A DNA stretch of 64,000 nt from Pycnopodia helianthoides (GCA_032158295.1 CM063260.1:816001-880000); one strand, 5' to 3'. Shown: positions 1-13,598, numbered from the stretch's first letter. Notes: a model not told the origin generated them from the sequence alone. Translations and numbers: made by a program.

Positions 1-840
1 TCAAAAGACGGATTCCGGTTCCTCGCCGGTTCCTCGGCCTACTCCCAGAGAGGAGTCTTCCATAGAGTCTACAAGAAATGACACAAACAAGAAGAGTTCA
101 AGTGGAGGATGACAACAAGTACTCTGAACAAAAACACTCCCTGTTTTTTTTCTTTTTCTTTTGCCCTCTCTGCTTGCCTCGATTTTCAACAAAGGTCATC
201 CTTAGGGGTCTAGCGGGGTTGTCCGGTGGTTGGCGTAGAATCCCAACACTGTTGGTATTTGGTAGAGAGAGAGACGAGACGCCACCCCCACTGGTATTCC
301 CTGAAGACTGGTAGGCTAATCATCGTAGGGGAACATGATGATTACAATAATAGCTAGATAAGATAGGCACCGGGTGATGGCTGTGACATTCACACCAACC
401 GCCACTTGCACTCTTTGGAATGTGGGGTTCTCTCCTTCCAGAAGGGATTTATCATCAATAATTGTAGAAATTAGACATCTGGTCGGCAGACATTGGTGGA
501 GTTGGTGTTTGTGTCTGTTTTTTTTTGTTTTTGGTGGCAGCGTTATTTTCTGTGTTTTATAACAAGTTCAAAGTTGTTGGTTTTTTTTCCTTCTTTTCGT
601 CAGTTGCTCTTTGTCTGTGGCAGCTGGGGGGAATGTATAAATGAAAAATGCCAATCAAAGATTCATGTGAGAAAGTTTCCAACATTACACCGGGTGAAAT
701 GTATTGATGTTCTCTTTGATCTTTGAAATAGTGCAAAGATATTTTTATTTCAGTAACAAATCTTTATATATATATATAAATGTGTCCGGAATAAATTTTA
801 CTCTTATAATTATTTGGCTTTGAGATAGAGACTTGGGGTT

Positions 841-1026
841 GAGTCTTGAGATTGGGTCCTGAGATTGAGTCTTTGTCAACAAGTAGGGTATTCAGAGTAA
901 ATGAGTCTTGAGATTGGGTCCTGAGATTGAGTCTTTGTCAACAAGTAGGGTATTCTGGGTAAATGAGTCTTGAGATTGGGTCCTGAGATTGAGTCTTTGT
1001 CAACAAGTAGGGTATTCTGGGTAAAT
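841..1026. repeat. Minisatellite, 62-bp unit, three copies
   Basis: Units start at 841, 903 and 965 with GAGTCTTGAGATTGGGTCCT and are nearly identical. Within each unit the phrase GAGATTG recurs, hinting at an older short repeat. Confidence 0.95.
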
Positions 1027-1980
1027 GAGGATGAAGGACTCGGTCAAGTCGACAGTTGTCAAAGATGTTTGTCGTTTTTCAGAAGATTGTGAGCCAGTGT
1101 GATTGTCATTTAACATCCTCTTAAAAGTAGAAGGGGTATTTTTTTTTCTGTTTTTAGAGTGTGCCACCGCCACACCATTTTACTGAGATATAATATATGC
1201 CACCATCTTGGTTATGTTCCCTGTATCCAATAACAGTACTGAATGCTGATATTCATTGTACAAAAAGGAACCGGACTATTTCTCCTTTCAGCCTCGGTTT
1301 CGTTACATTGATTTGAATGAGAGCAAATCAAGATGGCCGAACTATGAGGAAGGCCTATTGTTGGGGTGTTGTTTGTCCCAAGCAGTAATCTTTAAGTAAT
1401 CCATTGTTTTAATTATTGGCACCTGTAGGTTACTGGTATCCCATAAGTCAAAACAGTTCTTCCACCCTACCCCATTGGGATCACAGTGGGTGTATAACCC
1501 TGTACCCAAATTGTACCCAGAGGGGCAGAATGGCCTGAAGGCGCAGTTAGTTACCCGCTGGGTAGCTATCTTTTTTTAACTCACATCCCATTGTGTGTGT
1601 TGTAGGAGGGGAACAGACACCACATGTATGTTTTTTTAAGTCTTCTGTTTTGTCTCCTTTTCCACTCCTAACGGTGTCTTGGAAGTGACAATGAGAACCA
1701 CAGGAGGGTAATTAGATTTTTCGGTAGAGAGAGGCAATTTGCAGGGAGGCTGACCTCGCCTCAGAACGAGGACACCCTTCCACCAGTCTGGCTCAGGGGG
1801 GAGTAGCCAGGTATCCAGAGGAACTCTGCCCATCTTGGGATCACTCACTTTCTTATCCAGAGGGACTTGGCTCCCTAGATAAGAAGATCAAATTCTTACA
1901 CTTCACCAGCTCAGATTCAGTTTAGAAAAAAAAAATTCTTGGTATTTTTCCAAAAGCTGGCACACATGAAATTTCATAAG

Positions 1981-2183
1981 TTTGAAAGCAATAAACCACG
2001 AGGGAAGCTGGCTGGGTAAATTTGGGGTTGAGCAAAGAAAAATTGACTAGAGTGGGACTTGAACCTGCGACCTCTGGATTAATGTGCCGGTGCTCTACCG
2101 ACTGAGCTATCTAGTCCTAATGTTGGCAGTATATTTACCAACCAGTCAGTTTCCCTTGTGGTTTATTACTTGATGTTTGAAAT
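1981..2183. mobile_element. Inverted-repeat element with a tRNA-like core
   Basis: The left arm (1981-2023, AATAAACCACGAGGGAAGCT region) and right arm (2134-2183) are imperfect inverted repeats of about 40 bp. Between them, on the minus strand at 2045-2116, sits a 72-nt tRNA-like sequence with an intact B box (GGTTCAAGTCC), an A-box-like TAGCTCAGTCGG and paired 7-bp acceptor ends (GACTAGA/TCTAGTC). The anticodon stem has mismatches and position 33 is C, so it is unlikely to be a working tRNA. A truncated relative lies at 17286-17371. Confidence 0.75.
2045..2116 (-). tRNA. tRNA-like sequence (degenerate, probably SINE-type core)
   Basis: Length and A/B box spacing fit a tRNA. The acceptor stem is perfect, but the anticodon and T stems have two mismatches each and U33 is replaced by C. 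By position the anticodon would be ATT (Asn-like). Best read as the internal promoter of a mobile element, not a gene. Confidence 0.4.
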
Positions 2184-2734
2184 TTTAAAATGTTGCATCC
2201 CCTTAACGCGATCCCTCTGCTGCCGCTGCCCAGGTTGTATCGTAAACTTGGGTGTGATCACTGGCTACATGGCAGTTAAAGGTTGTTTGGCTATTATGAT
2301 CATTAAAAGTACAGTGACAATATAATGTGAAGACTTTGGTGTAGAGCTGATTGGAGTAGACATAGTTTCTATGTTTTCTTTATCAAGCTGTATACTTTGA
2401 AATCATGATAAAACAGCGAAGCTGCACTGCGGGTCATTGTAAATTTGTCCTCACAAAAGCAGACGCAGAAAAAGCAAAAACTACAACAAACGAATACTGA
2501 AACTAGTCAAGCCTATCTAAGCTCTCGATAGTGCTTTCAGGTGGATACCTTTTTTGTTTATTTTTTTCATTTTTTATATTTTGTAATTTCATGTTTGTAA
2601 TGAGGGTGATTTTTTTTTACTTATTTTTTCCCCGAATTGCTTGACTCATTTAAGCGATACAAATCGTGTTTTTATATTTTTTTTATTGTTAAAAAAATTC
2701 TACCCTGGGAATCAACTTTGCAGTCCAAAGCAAT

Positions 2735-3345
2735 CGCTGGCGCACCTCACTTTCCATCAACATTGTGGAGGGTGTCCACACGAGGTGATAAATTGGATAT
2801 TACACAGGTAATTTAGCCCTCTGGATTGCTCCCAATTACATTGTCACAATTGATTCTGCCGATACTATCTCCCGTCCGCCGGCCGCTTGATCATCTCCCA
2901 TCTCTCCGTCGCTCCTGACGGATGTGGAAGCTGAATTGCAAGTGACATCCGCTCGTCCGCGGCCCCAGCAGATTTCCCGAGCCCGGCTCTAAGATTGGCA
3001 GATCAACGGTACAATTACAGCCCCGTCTTACGGCTTTTAAACGCTAATTCCAACGTAAAGTGGCCGGCCCTTCTACGGAAACACGCAGCTTCATAGTAGC
3101 AATTGTGGGGGGCTCGAGAAGTGACAGTGCTTCGCGTCTCTCCTGCCCTGGCTTATTGCAGTCGATCGAGCAGGTAAATTGATTTTACTCCCGGGGCCGG
3201 CCCTGCTCTGCAATCAAATATCTGGTTGATACGACCATAGCACGAGGGGGAAATCTATCAGGATTGCTCAGGGCGGGGATGAGTGTGACAGGGTGGCGTG
3301 AGTCTGCATGTAGTCAGGCTCATTGTTTCTTGATTGTTTTATCTG
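2735..3345. promoter_or_regulatory. GC-richer single-copy block, possible conserved regulatory element
   Basis: About 600 bp with balanced base composition, no homopolymers, no long frame, and several TAAT/ATTA and TGATTGAT-like sites, standing out from AT-rich flanks. Such a profile is typical of conserved noncoding sequence around developmental regulators. No comparison was possible. Confidence 0.3.
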
Positions 3346-3393
3346 TTTAACGGCTTGAGATCTGCTGTTGATTCTTTCACTTGAGGATTGCCG

Positions 3394-3421
3394 TCCTCTC
3401 TCTCTCTCTCTCTCTCTCTCT
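3394..3421. repeat. (CT)n microsatellite
   Basis: About 14 CT dinucleotides in a row within an otherwise non-repetitive GC-richer block. Confidence 0.95.
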
Positions 3422-4160
3422 ATGTCTCAGAGAGAAGTGTGTTCATAGCCCGTCTTTCGGCTTGTTCGTCTTTGTGCCAATATTTTCACAATTGATCATT
3501 AAACATATGAAAGGATATGATCCGACACTGTGACTTGTAACGCATCCTTCTTATAAGGCCATAACTATCAAGTCTGTCGGTGAACTTCCGTCGTTGTTTG
3601 ACTTTATTTTTCGGTCAAGCCGTGGGCTTTTATTTCTTTTCTCATTCACTCATTGAACATTTAGTTTCCATATGTAAAATCAAAATGGCTGGGATGCCTT
3701 GTACAAAATAAAACAAAAAGCATTACAAGTTAAAGATTTTATCCTTGGGGGCAAACTCTGCTATCAAAGCCTTAAATAATTTATAAGGGAATTTGGCATC
3801 TTGGAAAGGAAGGAACTAGACAAGAAAATAATGGAGGCTCGTGCTGGCACCGAAGAAATATATGTGAAGTCAAGTGATACTACAAATATGTATATTTTAA
3901 AATTAAGACATTTGTGCAAATAAACTTGATTTTTGGACACACAGCAATTGCAACCAAAACGATCATCCAACTGAACCGCAATATTTAAAGGTTTTAGTTT
4001 GTATTCAATTTTGTTATGAAGGCCATCGTTTTTAAGTGTCCATGCGAGACCAGGGGTGCTAAAATCTGCCAATAAATAAAGTATGCATTGAGAACCTGTA
4101 CAGTCCGGTAACTGCTGCCGATCAACCGATCAAAACACAGTTTTGTCATTAAGTCGATTA

Positions 4161-4187
4161 GAAAAAAAAAAAAAAAAAAAAAAAAAT
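4161..4187. repeat. Poly(A) tract
   Basis: A run of 26 A. No recognisable retroposed body lies directly to its left, so it is not assigned to an element. Confidence 0.9.
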
Positions 4188-7100
4188 CCAAAGTAGATGA
4201 AGCGCTTCATCGGCTTGAGGTGTCATTTGTCTCACTGCATATTGAATCAAGAATTTTATCTGTGTCCATGAATGGGAACACACAGCTGTTCATGCCATTG
4301 CATCAACAAAAAAATCACCCTCTGTCCTGTCCGTCTACCCAACCCCCCCTGTAATATTCTGCATGGTTGCCCGCAATCATTTTTTCACAGCTCCAGTGAA
4401 AGAAGAAGTCATTTAATTTTGTTTTCTTCAGTGGGATACTTCGGCTGGCCGGTGCAAACAAAGGACCCATTCGGTTTCTGGATGGGTCCAGTGGGTCCCC
4501 GATCCCGATCGATCGAATATGGCAATTTAAGTGGGAGGTCAGCTCAATAATAAACGTAATTAGAGTTGTGACAAGCACTGGCCATGTGTAAAAAAAGATA
4601 CCTAATTTTATCACTCAGCGGAGTAATCAATAGAGGGTTTTATTGGAGCTTTGGTCGTTCAAAAACCCGGAGAAGTGTTGACACTTCGGCGTGTTCTAAG
4701 CCCCCTGGAAATCAATGACCTGTTATGGAAGTGTCAATATTCCCACAATTTTTGTGCACTCCGTGAAGTTGAATCGATCAAATTTAAAGCACTACCCTTT
4801 ATTGGCAACCTGTATTTTTATTTCATTTAAAATTTTTTAAAGGAACTTCATCCTTTTTTTCGTGTTGTGCTGAGAATGGTTCAACCCAACCCAACCATTA
4901 GCCAAAATTATACAACAATAATAATATTTGTATTTCCGGTATTTTTTATTGGATTTTTTTATCCTTTTAAAATTTTTAGATTTGTTAATTATCTGATTAA
5001 TTAAATTTTGTTCTTAAACTGAATTTCAGAGCGAATTTATCGACAAAATTGTATTTCTTTTTTTGGGGTCAATTTATTTTAAATAGATAGCTTAGATATA
5101 TCCACAATTTAATTTATGCCCAGTTACAAATTTGCGCCCAAGGTGTCCCTGTAAGCCAAACTACCCATAAATATCAAATTAATAGTCTCAATTGTATTCT
5201 CCTCTTCTCTTTACATCAACTTCCTCCGTTAATTAACAAATCTGAGCCTCGTCTAATTCCTCCAGCGTAGAGTATCTCATTAAGGTAACAATAGAAGAGG
5301 AAGGCACCATTGTTTGGATCGTTCTCAGACCAAGGTTATTCTCCTGCGAAGGAAAGTGGCATACATAATTCCTCTTTTCATTCGAGATACGGTTTGTTCT
5401 ATCATAGAGGCGTTCTATGGAAACTTCCTTGGAAGACGGAAGACTGTAGTGTATCACTTTTCGTTTTGGTCGGCTTATTAAATTTTGCCGAGGTTCGTCC
5501 AGGCGTGTAATGTGCTGTGATTGCTCGGAAAATTGCCTGGGTCTTTTTTTTTCTTCTTTCCTTTTGATTCCCTTTCCTTCTGGACAATTTATTTTTTGAA
5601 TCGAGGTCGTTTGGATCGTGGTTGCTTGAAGACAACTGATATTATAACTGATTATGGGTATCCACGCTTTGTGGTGTCCTGAATTTTGAATTTGCGTGTC
5701 TTTGCAGCCGAGGGAGAAGTTTTCATCTGTTTCGAAACTGTAGATAATGTGCGTCTCATTGAGGTAATATTTTTTATATGACCAGAGGACAGGTTTTCTT
5801 TATGGGTGTGCTTTGGGCGTAAACAGAAGAGAAATCTAAAAAAAAAAAAAAAAAAAAAAGGAATTTTGCGGAGATTGAAGTTTTTTATGTGTGAGTTGTG
5901 TATTTGTGTTTTTGGATAGCCAGTTAATACCCTCATCCTCCTCCCTTTAAGAGTTGGATCATGTCACCTTCATGACTAAGATCACATGATCCCCCCTCGT
6001 CGACATTGATGTATCATTAACGGAGAGGGTCCCATTGTGCTGCGGAGATAAACTTGACAACATTGACATCCGCTCTGTCTGTTTGTCCCCGTGATGGATT
6101 GATCGAGGCCCTTTTATCGTCAACAGCAGCGCTCCACAGTGAGAAGAACGGCCCTTGGAAGTGTGGTGGTTTTCTCACCAGATGACGATACGGTGTTTCC
6201 AGTTTCCATCCGTCGTCCCCCCCCCCTGCTCTGCCAGCCTCCCCTCTGTAACGGAAGGAAACAGACTTGTGTCTGCACTCTCTTTCGCTACATGTGGCTC
6301 TACGATTGTAGACAGTGAGAACAGACCGCCCTCAATAACAGCGGGTATTTATCTTTCATGACTTGAACATCCTTCTTCGTTATGACTACCGAGCAATCGT
6401 CTCCCAAACACACGAGGTACCATCCTCATGCATTGCCCTTTCATCGGACGGTTTCCCCTGTACTGCATGTCTTCAAATATTAGTCCAATTACCAGTTACT
6501 GAGTAATCGGGCTGCACTGTTCATGTGTGTTCTTTTTATCTGCCTCCCCCCCCCCCAACCTCGTGCCTGTCTTATCTAGGACGATGTTTCTCGGATGGTT
6601 GAGTCTGTTTTCTGGGTATCATGATGAGACTCTGTCTTGAATGCAAGGTATAATTGTTGCTCCTGGCGATAGTTTACGCTGCCATTGAGCAAAATTTATT
6701 TATAATTAAAGAAATCCTTACGTTATTGTGGAGGTTGGTATTGACGGTCGGCTGATGGAATGGCTGGGGCCCTGTGAGTTACCTCTCCTCACTCGTCTTT
6801 TTCTATCCCCGTGGTGTGAGTGGCTTTTGTTCGGCGTCTAATCCAAACATCGAGCCTCACGCCGTCATGTAGGGAATCCCAGTCATTGTCATGGCCAATT
6901 CATCGGGGCGGCCGTATTCAGCTGTCAATCCTGGTTCTTGCCGTATGAGGGAACTGCCAGGCAGTTTTTGTGTCGTGTCAGATGCTTGGGAGATGAGAGA
7001 GAGAGAGGGAGAGAGAGTGAAAAAAAAAAAAAAAGAAAAAAAAAAAGGGAAGCAGAAGAAAGAGAAAAGATGAGGGAACAGTAGAGCCGGGGGCAATCCT

Positions 7101-9074
7101 ATTACTTCTGGCCTAGTTTGCAGAGGATAATAGCCGGGCATACGGTAGTGTGATTGCACTTTGCCGAACCCAACCGCCACAATAGCAGTTGAAAAGTGAA
7201 TTATCACAGGGATAAAACACCCCTGTGCTGAAACTTCACAATGGGATCACTTATTGCAATCAAATCAATACTGTGATCATTGCAGAGGTCACCCCCGCCG
7301 AAAAAAGAAAAAAAGAAAGGGTTTTTTTCCTTTTGGAAACTTTTGGGTGTTTTTTTTTTGTTCCTTTTCTTTTCATATTCTTTCAATCAGAGACAGTGTT
7401 TGCCTGGGCATTGATGAATTCGGACATTTATAGCCTCGGCTACTCCTAAAAATGAAAACAAAGTTGACGGGGAATTAAAAACTGTTACAAAATGGAGTTG
7501 GTGGTTTGAACTTGGGGTGAACTATAAAACGAACAAACATTTAATTAAGTGGCTTTTGACGGTATTTATATTTCAGAGGCCATAGTTTGCTGGAATTTCG
7601 GTTTTGTAAGACCAATGAAACAAGATCACACGACAAATATTTTTCTTAAACATTCTTTAGAGTTGAATTCTGACGGTTTCTTGCTTTTATGTGTCTGTGG
7701 TGGGGTTAGCATTTGATGAAGAAACATACCTTTTTGGGGTGGTTTATGTAAAAAAAAAAGGTAATTTCTTTTAATGATAGTAGTTTACCCGGTGTGTACT
7801 ATTTAACTGAGGTTGCAACCGTTTGACTTTTTGTTAAAAATCCACCTAGCTTCTGTAGTTTCAAGTGAAAAAAAGTTGCCATAAAAACTGTGCTGCTGTT
7901 TTGTTTCATCCGTGTCTGTCCTTGAGGCTTTTCACTGCCGGTGAATCAAGCATTAATTGATATTTAGGTTAGCATCACGCAGCCTGCAGATTAAGAGGTT
8001 ATTGTTTCCTTTATAATAGAAGTCCTTGGCGCAGTGTCAAGGTACCCTTTTGATTCCACCATCCCCTGATATACATCCTGTTCAGGCTGACTATATTCTC
8101 TTTCCCCTCGACGAAAATCAAAAGGAAACAAACCACTACAAAGGGGTTTGCCAGCTCCTGGCTGCCGCTAGTTAAGAAAGCAGGGGGGGGGGGTTTGGTT
8201 GGTGGTCCCCCTTTCCCTTTTTTTTTTTTTTTTTTTTTTGAAAAGAAGATTGTGACAAGCCTAGCTCCATTTGGATGAGTCGTCGTTACCTTCCTGAATG
8301 CCGCACTCTGTGGTGATCTTAATCCCATGAAACGCTAGGAATGACACGAAGAATCGGAGAGTCCACATGGGGGGGGGGGGAGAGACGTTGTCATTGTCCA
8401 ATCACCGCTATACCCCTCGAGGGCTTGTTGTTCTTTATGCATGAACAAAGTTTTCCCCTCTTGCGAAGTTTGGGGACACTTGGCTTTGTCATTTAAAACG
8501 GGGCGCGATGAATCGCTGAAAGAATCGGCGCTGAGAAAAAAACAAAATAGAAACTAGCGGAGACTCCACAAGTGAGCTTTATTGTTTGTCTCATCGGAAA
8601 GTTTAGCCGGGGGCAAAGTTAGGGGGGTGTGTTTTTAGAAGGGGAGGGGGGGGAAGTGGTTTCTCACTGGAGTTGAAGGAAAAAGAGTGAAGAAAAAAAT
8701 AACCAGGGATGGGATCCTGGTTTAATTGTTGTGGGGAACAGTGGAATAAATTGTGTGAATACGAAACCACACCAATTTAGGAATCAATGTTTGAGTTTCA
8801 CATGTGACTCATACTCATAGCAGGAATGTTGAGGAATTTTGATAAGGGCAACTTTCAAATGTGGCTCTTCTACAACGGAACACAAAAGAAGAGGGCAAAA
8901 AGAAAGTATTGAAACATGACAAAACATATCTTTACAAAGTACGTCTCCTTTGTAAGGAACATCCTTGTAAAAATCATAGAATTCTTCATTCCGTTTCAAA
9001 GGAAAAGTCACTGAGTTTTTAGTGTCAATCAGTAAACCCTACCACAACAAAATCTGAGCTATTCCATTTTTCGA

Positions 9075-9240
9075 TATGTAGGACAGTCCCTTTCAGAACT
9101 AAGTAGTCTCCCGAATTCCACAATCTACTTCGCGGCACTAACACCAAATAGCAAGACAAGTTCCCAACGAACAAATCTACACAGCAAAGTAGATATATAC
9201 ACATGGCGTTACCGCAGACTGAATATATATGGATATTTAT
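9075..9240. repeat. Dispersed repeat fragment
   Basis: Shares the phrase ATCTACACAGCAAAGTAGAT followed by ACATGGCGTTACCGCAG with a second copy near 19540-19600 (ATCTACACAGCAGAGTAGAT, CACATGGTGTT). A weaker match occurs near 38960. The family was not identified. Confidence 0.5.
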
Positions 9241-10305
9241 TTACCCAGTTAAAATGATTTCACTTTTTTATTTTGCTGAAATTAGTAATGTGTATTATTT
9301 ACTCTGATTGGAAGTTTCTACTCACAAAAATACAACGACAGTATCAAGAGAACGTTTGTTCATTTTCTGCAAAGAACAGGAAAGCGGTAGTGTGCCATGT
9401 TTTTCAATTCATGACCCTTTCCAAACGCCACACACATGTAATGAATCACAGGGTTCCATGAATAAAGGTTCCACGACCCGCCCGTGTACCAGGGAAAAGG
9501 CAACCGGGCGTGGCCTGAGACTGTATCACCGATGATTAGCCCCCAGTTCACCTTCAGGATGGTGTGCACAAATGATCACAAGATCTCAGGAGACGGAGAA
9601 AAGGATGGTTCCTGGGCCTAGCAGAAGGTCGCTCTTGATAAAACGCCAGCCAGGACTTAGAGGGGGGATAACGGATGTGGTGGGATATTTTCAGACAATC
9701 TTGCGTGGGCGAGCTGGGGACTTGGGTTTGATCGGGAGCTTTTAAAGATTTTTTGTCTTTTTTCTTTTTCCCGAGGAAATAAAGGTACTTGGCACTGGGA
9801 CTTTCAAAAGGTTAATATGCCTGGGTCGGACGATAGTTGCTGTGATGGATTGATTAATGGACACCCCCTCCTTTTCTTGCGGGCAAAACTGACCCGCCCC
9901 CAATCTCACCTTGGCTGTCTTTACCAGGCGGACCAGGTGGAAATTGGAAACTCGTGGAATGTTTATCATTCGGATTAATTTAAAGGTAGCCTGGGACAGA
10001 CTACAGATAAAGGTGTTTTTTGGCTGTGTTGGATCATTGCAACTGGTTTATCAAATAATGACACCTGCTGGCACTCTCTCTCCAGGGACAGTTTTGCTGT
10101 GTAGATAGTAGTATCAGATTATCTCTGCCCTATGACAGTGTGTCTGTCAGAAGGAGTAGGGGGGGGGGAGGGGAGACGACTAAATTCAGCTGGAATCCTG
10201 GCATCTGTTTGTGTCACTTTAATGACTGTGCATCTGTTTGTACACTGAGCCATTAAAATCCATTAAGCCGCCATCAGATTGACAGTTGAGAAACTAATTG
10301 ATCAT

Positions 10306-10310
<5 letters not shown>

Positions 10311-10387
<77 letters not shown>
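10311..10387. repeat. (CT)n microsatellite, about 37 units
   Basis: Uninterrupted CT run. The two overlapping open frames across it (Ser-Leu or Arg-Glu repeats) are artefacts. Confidence 0.97.
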
Positions 10388-10389
<2 letters not shown>

Positions 10390-12777
10390 ATCAGTGTCCT
10401 CAGTGTCCGCAATCTCTTGAGGTCGTTTATCTACCCCCGGACACGACCTGGTTGCTCGTCCAACCAGAGTCCCTCTGATTAATAAGAACGCGAGATATGT
10501 CATTAGAACTCTCGTAGTGTTCCCGTATCCGTGTACAATCGGAGTGACACGTCGAGTGCTAAATCGTCAACCTCCCCCCCCCCCCTCTCTCTCTTCTCTC
10601 CTCTCCTCCCCGGTGTACAGCCCCGGCATTCCTGAGTTGCTAACCCCCACACTCCCGGCTATTAAACAATCAATTAACAAGAGGGGAGAAGGGGGGGTTA
10701 TGTGCCAGCGTGTGTCTATATATCTCTGTTTTGTCCGGTGAGTGGATCGGCGGAGGAGAGGGAGGAAAGTGTCGGTATCGTCTCAAGAGATGTTTGGGCA
10801 GGTGTTGGGCTGTCCTCATCCTCTCGTCTCCTCGGCCATCGTCTGTCATTTGTAGTTTCATTCCGGCTGGCAGCCGATCTGAGCACCTCTAGGTGTTGAA
10901 GGGGGGGGGGTAAAGAGAAGGCGGGCATCAAGGGGACATTTTGTTGACTCGGCTGGTGATAAATTACGGCTCGTCTCTCCCCGAGTTATTCCACACAGCT
11001 CCATGGTTATTCAAACCACTTGAAATAAAAGAAAGAAACTTAGATAAATCGGCAGGGATTGAGGAGGGGATTCCGGTTAAATTCAGCGCTTAGTGCTCAG
11101 GAGGTTTGAAATATAGACGCAACTGTGTCCCACCCTCAACCCCTTCCTCTGAAGAAAAGAAAGAAAAAAAAATGGAAAAAAACTGCTCATGGGATTTGTT
11201 TATCCGCACAATTGAAAATCATGTTCCGGGATGATTGATGTAGTTTAGTTTCATGCAAATTGGGGAGGTTCAATAGGAATGTCAGAGGATTGCTTGTCTT
11301 TTTGGGAGTATTTGCTGCAATCAGTCTTGTGGTTTCTCTTGGTTGTTTCCCAATTTCAGGATTTTTCTCAAAATCTTCTTGCACCCTCAGATTTTCTTGA
11401 AGGAAGTGAAACAGTCACTAAAGGGAGAAAGAAATTTTCCACTATGTGTCCACACCTGTAGTTTACTATTTCTGGTGATGCACAGAGTCTGTAAACGTCC
11501 TGAGTTGTAACATCTGAGAGGTTCTGGGTCTAGAATAAGGAGAAAACCAGACCAGCAAGCCTTTGTCAAGATTTGTTAAAGTCTTCAAATCTCACCCCTT
11601 CGTTATAAATACACATACACGGTGTAAATGCCGGAAAAGGATTTGTGAACTCGTTGTTGTCTTCATAAATTGTTTAACTCTGTAAACTTTAAAAAAAATA
11701 TATATGTTAGGACTGATGGCCTGCAACATTTGGTTTTACCTGCCGATCGTATTTAGTTACATTTTGTTCACTGTTTTCTGCCGGAAAGGTGGGGAACAGC
11801 TACAGTCCTCAAATCTATCCAGACGAAATAAAAGGATGCATCATTCAAACACCTCACCAACGGTGTCTCATTATGGAAATTAAGGTTCTCTGGTTCCCCC
11901 CCCCCCAAATCTCTCCCCATCCGTCCGGGTCTGTAGCTTTTTCCCCAAACAATCCCTGATAGCAGTACCGAGATTAAACTTGGGCGCTTATTTTGGTTGT
12001 AGTGTCCATGCACGTTTATGCCAAGGTCACCCGGCGGGGTGCCGGGCTCATCTTAAAGGTAGCGCTACACGCTCGGCCAGGCAGACATTGTAACTTTATA
12101 ATGTCTACTGCCCCAGCTGTTTAAAATGCGAGGGCCCCTGAGTCTGGAGCTCCATGGCTCGGGTTGTGGGTTCCACATTACGCCACCAACCGCCCACGGA
12201 GTCTTTGTCCGACGTACAAAGGTGGCCGGGGGAAAAACACATGTCTGTTGAAGAAAAACTTTGTACGGGTTTCTTATTTCAAATTATATAAAATTCTCAA
12301 ATGGTACTCTTGCGGAGTTTCGGGCGTCCTGTATTTGATAGTATCAAAAGCTTAGTATAACTGTCTTCTGGGTTTTTTGTTGTGGATTGGGTTAAGTTGG
12401 TTTTTTTTTTTTTTTAATTGACTGATTCATAATGATATGTTGAGGAGGATGGTTGAAGGAATCAAAGGATAATATTGTAAGAAGTGAAATTGATAATCAG
12501 TTGTGGTTAGTTTGTGGTTATGATGTGCTGATTGTTCAAGTCAAAACATAGTAAGTGGCCTGATGGTTCCACCCTAGCAGAGACTTTCTCAAAGGCTGAT
12601 TGTTTGTTACCATGTTTGAGGAAAGCTGTCAAGGGAATAAAGGCATTTTTACAGACAATATTTTCTTTTCAAATATGATTTTTTTTTTTTAGAATTGGGC
12701 CTGTATTAGTTGATTTGTACAAAGTTTGAAGTAAAATCCTTATCTTCCATGTGCTGATAAGTGTCTGTACCCCTTGC

Positions 12778-12806
12778 ATTTATTTATTTATTTATTTATT
12801 TATTAT
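12778..12806. repeat. (TTTA)n microsatellite
   Basis: Six to seven TTTA units in tandem. Confidence 0.95.
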
Positions 12807-13314
12807 AATTTGTCGTGCATTGTTTTATTCTGTTGACTTTGATGTGAAAAGGTCTGGTATCATTTATGCCCATGTCATCAATTAAGTTGCCAATTAAAGG
12901 CAATTATGCTTTAAGCAGCTCCGTGAGAATGGGCCTAGAGGGGATACAAATGAGGAACGAATGAAGAGTTTTCAGTCAACGCAAAAGATGTTCCAAACCA
13001 GCGGAGATGTTTTTCAAGTCCTGTCGAATCCTCACTTTAACCTCAGTCCCTCCTCTCAGTGGTTTTCAACCTTGAACCCATAGAACTAGAGCAGTGCACT
13101 TCATGACTATTATTAATAACTTGATTGCTAATAGGGGATAGAGGAGGTACTATAGAGGTTGTCTAATTATTGGAGAGAAGATGGTCATTGAGATAAACTA
13201 CTATTAATTGATTTTGTAGGCTCTGATTGTTTTTTAATTGAACGCTAATTAACACCATCATAGTCTGTTAGGATCAAATTACCATCAACTAATTTTAGTT
13301 TCCATTTTTCTTTG

Positions 13315-13598
13315 AGTTTAGATCAATGCTTACCAGTTTAGATCAATGCTTACCAGTTTAGATCAATGCTTACCAGTTTAGATCGATGCTTACCAGTTTA
13401 GATCAATGCTTACCAGTTTAGATCGATGCTTACCCGTTTAGATCAATGCTTACCAGTTTAGATCAATGTTACCAGTTTAGATCAATGCTTACCCGTTTAG
13501 ATCAATGCTTACCCGTTTAGATCAATGCTTACCAGTTTAGATCAATGCTTACCAGTTTAGATCAATGTTTACCAGTTTAGATCAATGCTTACCAGTTT
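13315..13598. repeat. Minisatellite, 20-bp unit, fourteen copies
   Basis: Units of GATCAATGCTTACCAGTTTA repeat head to tail from 13321. Variants are few: GATCGATG twice, ACCC for ACCA three times, and one unit shortened to 19 bp at 13461. No spacers, so not a CRISPR-type array. Confidence 0.97.

Noticed and set aside
2045..2116. Functional tRNA-Asn gene
   Set aside because: Anticodon and T stems are mismatched, U33 is replaced by C, and the sequence is embedded in inverted repeats with a truncated relative elsewhere.
13315..13598. CRISPR-like array
   Set aside because: Repeats are contiguous with no spacers, and the window is a eukaryotic genome.
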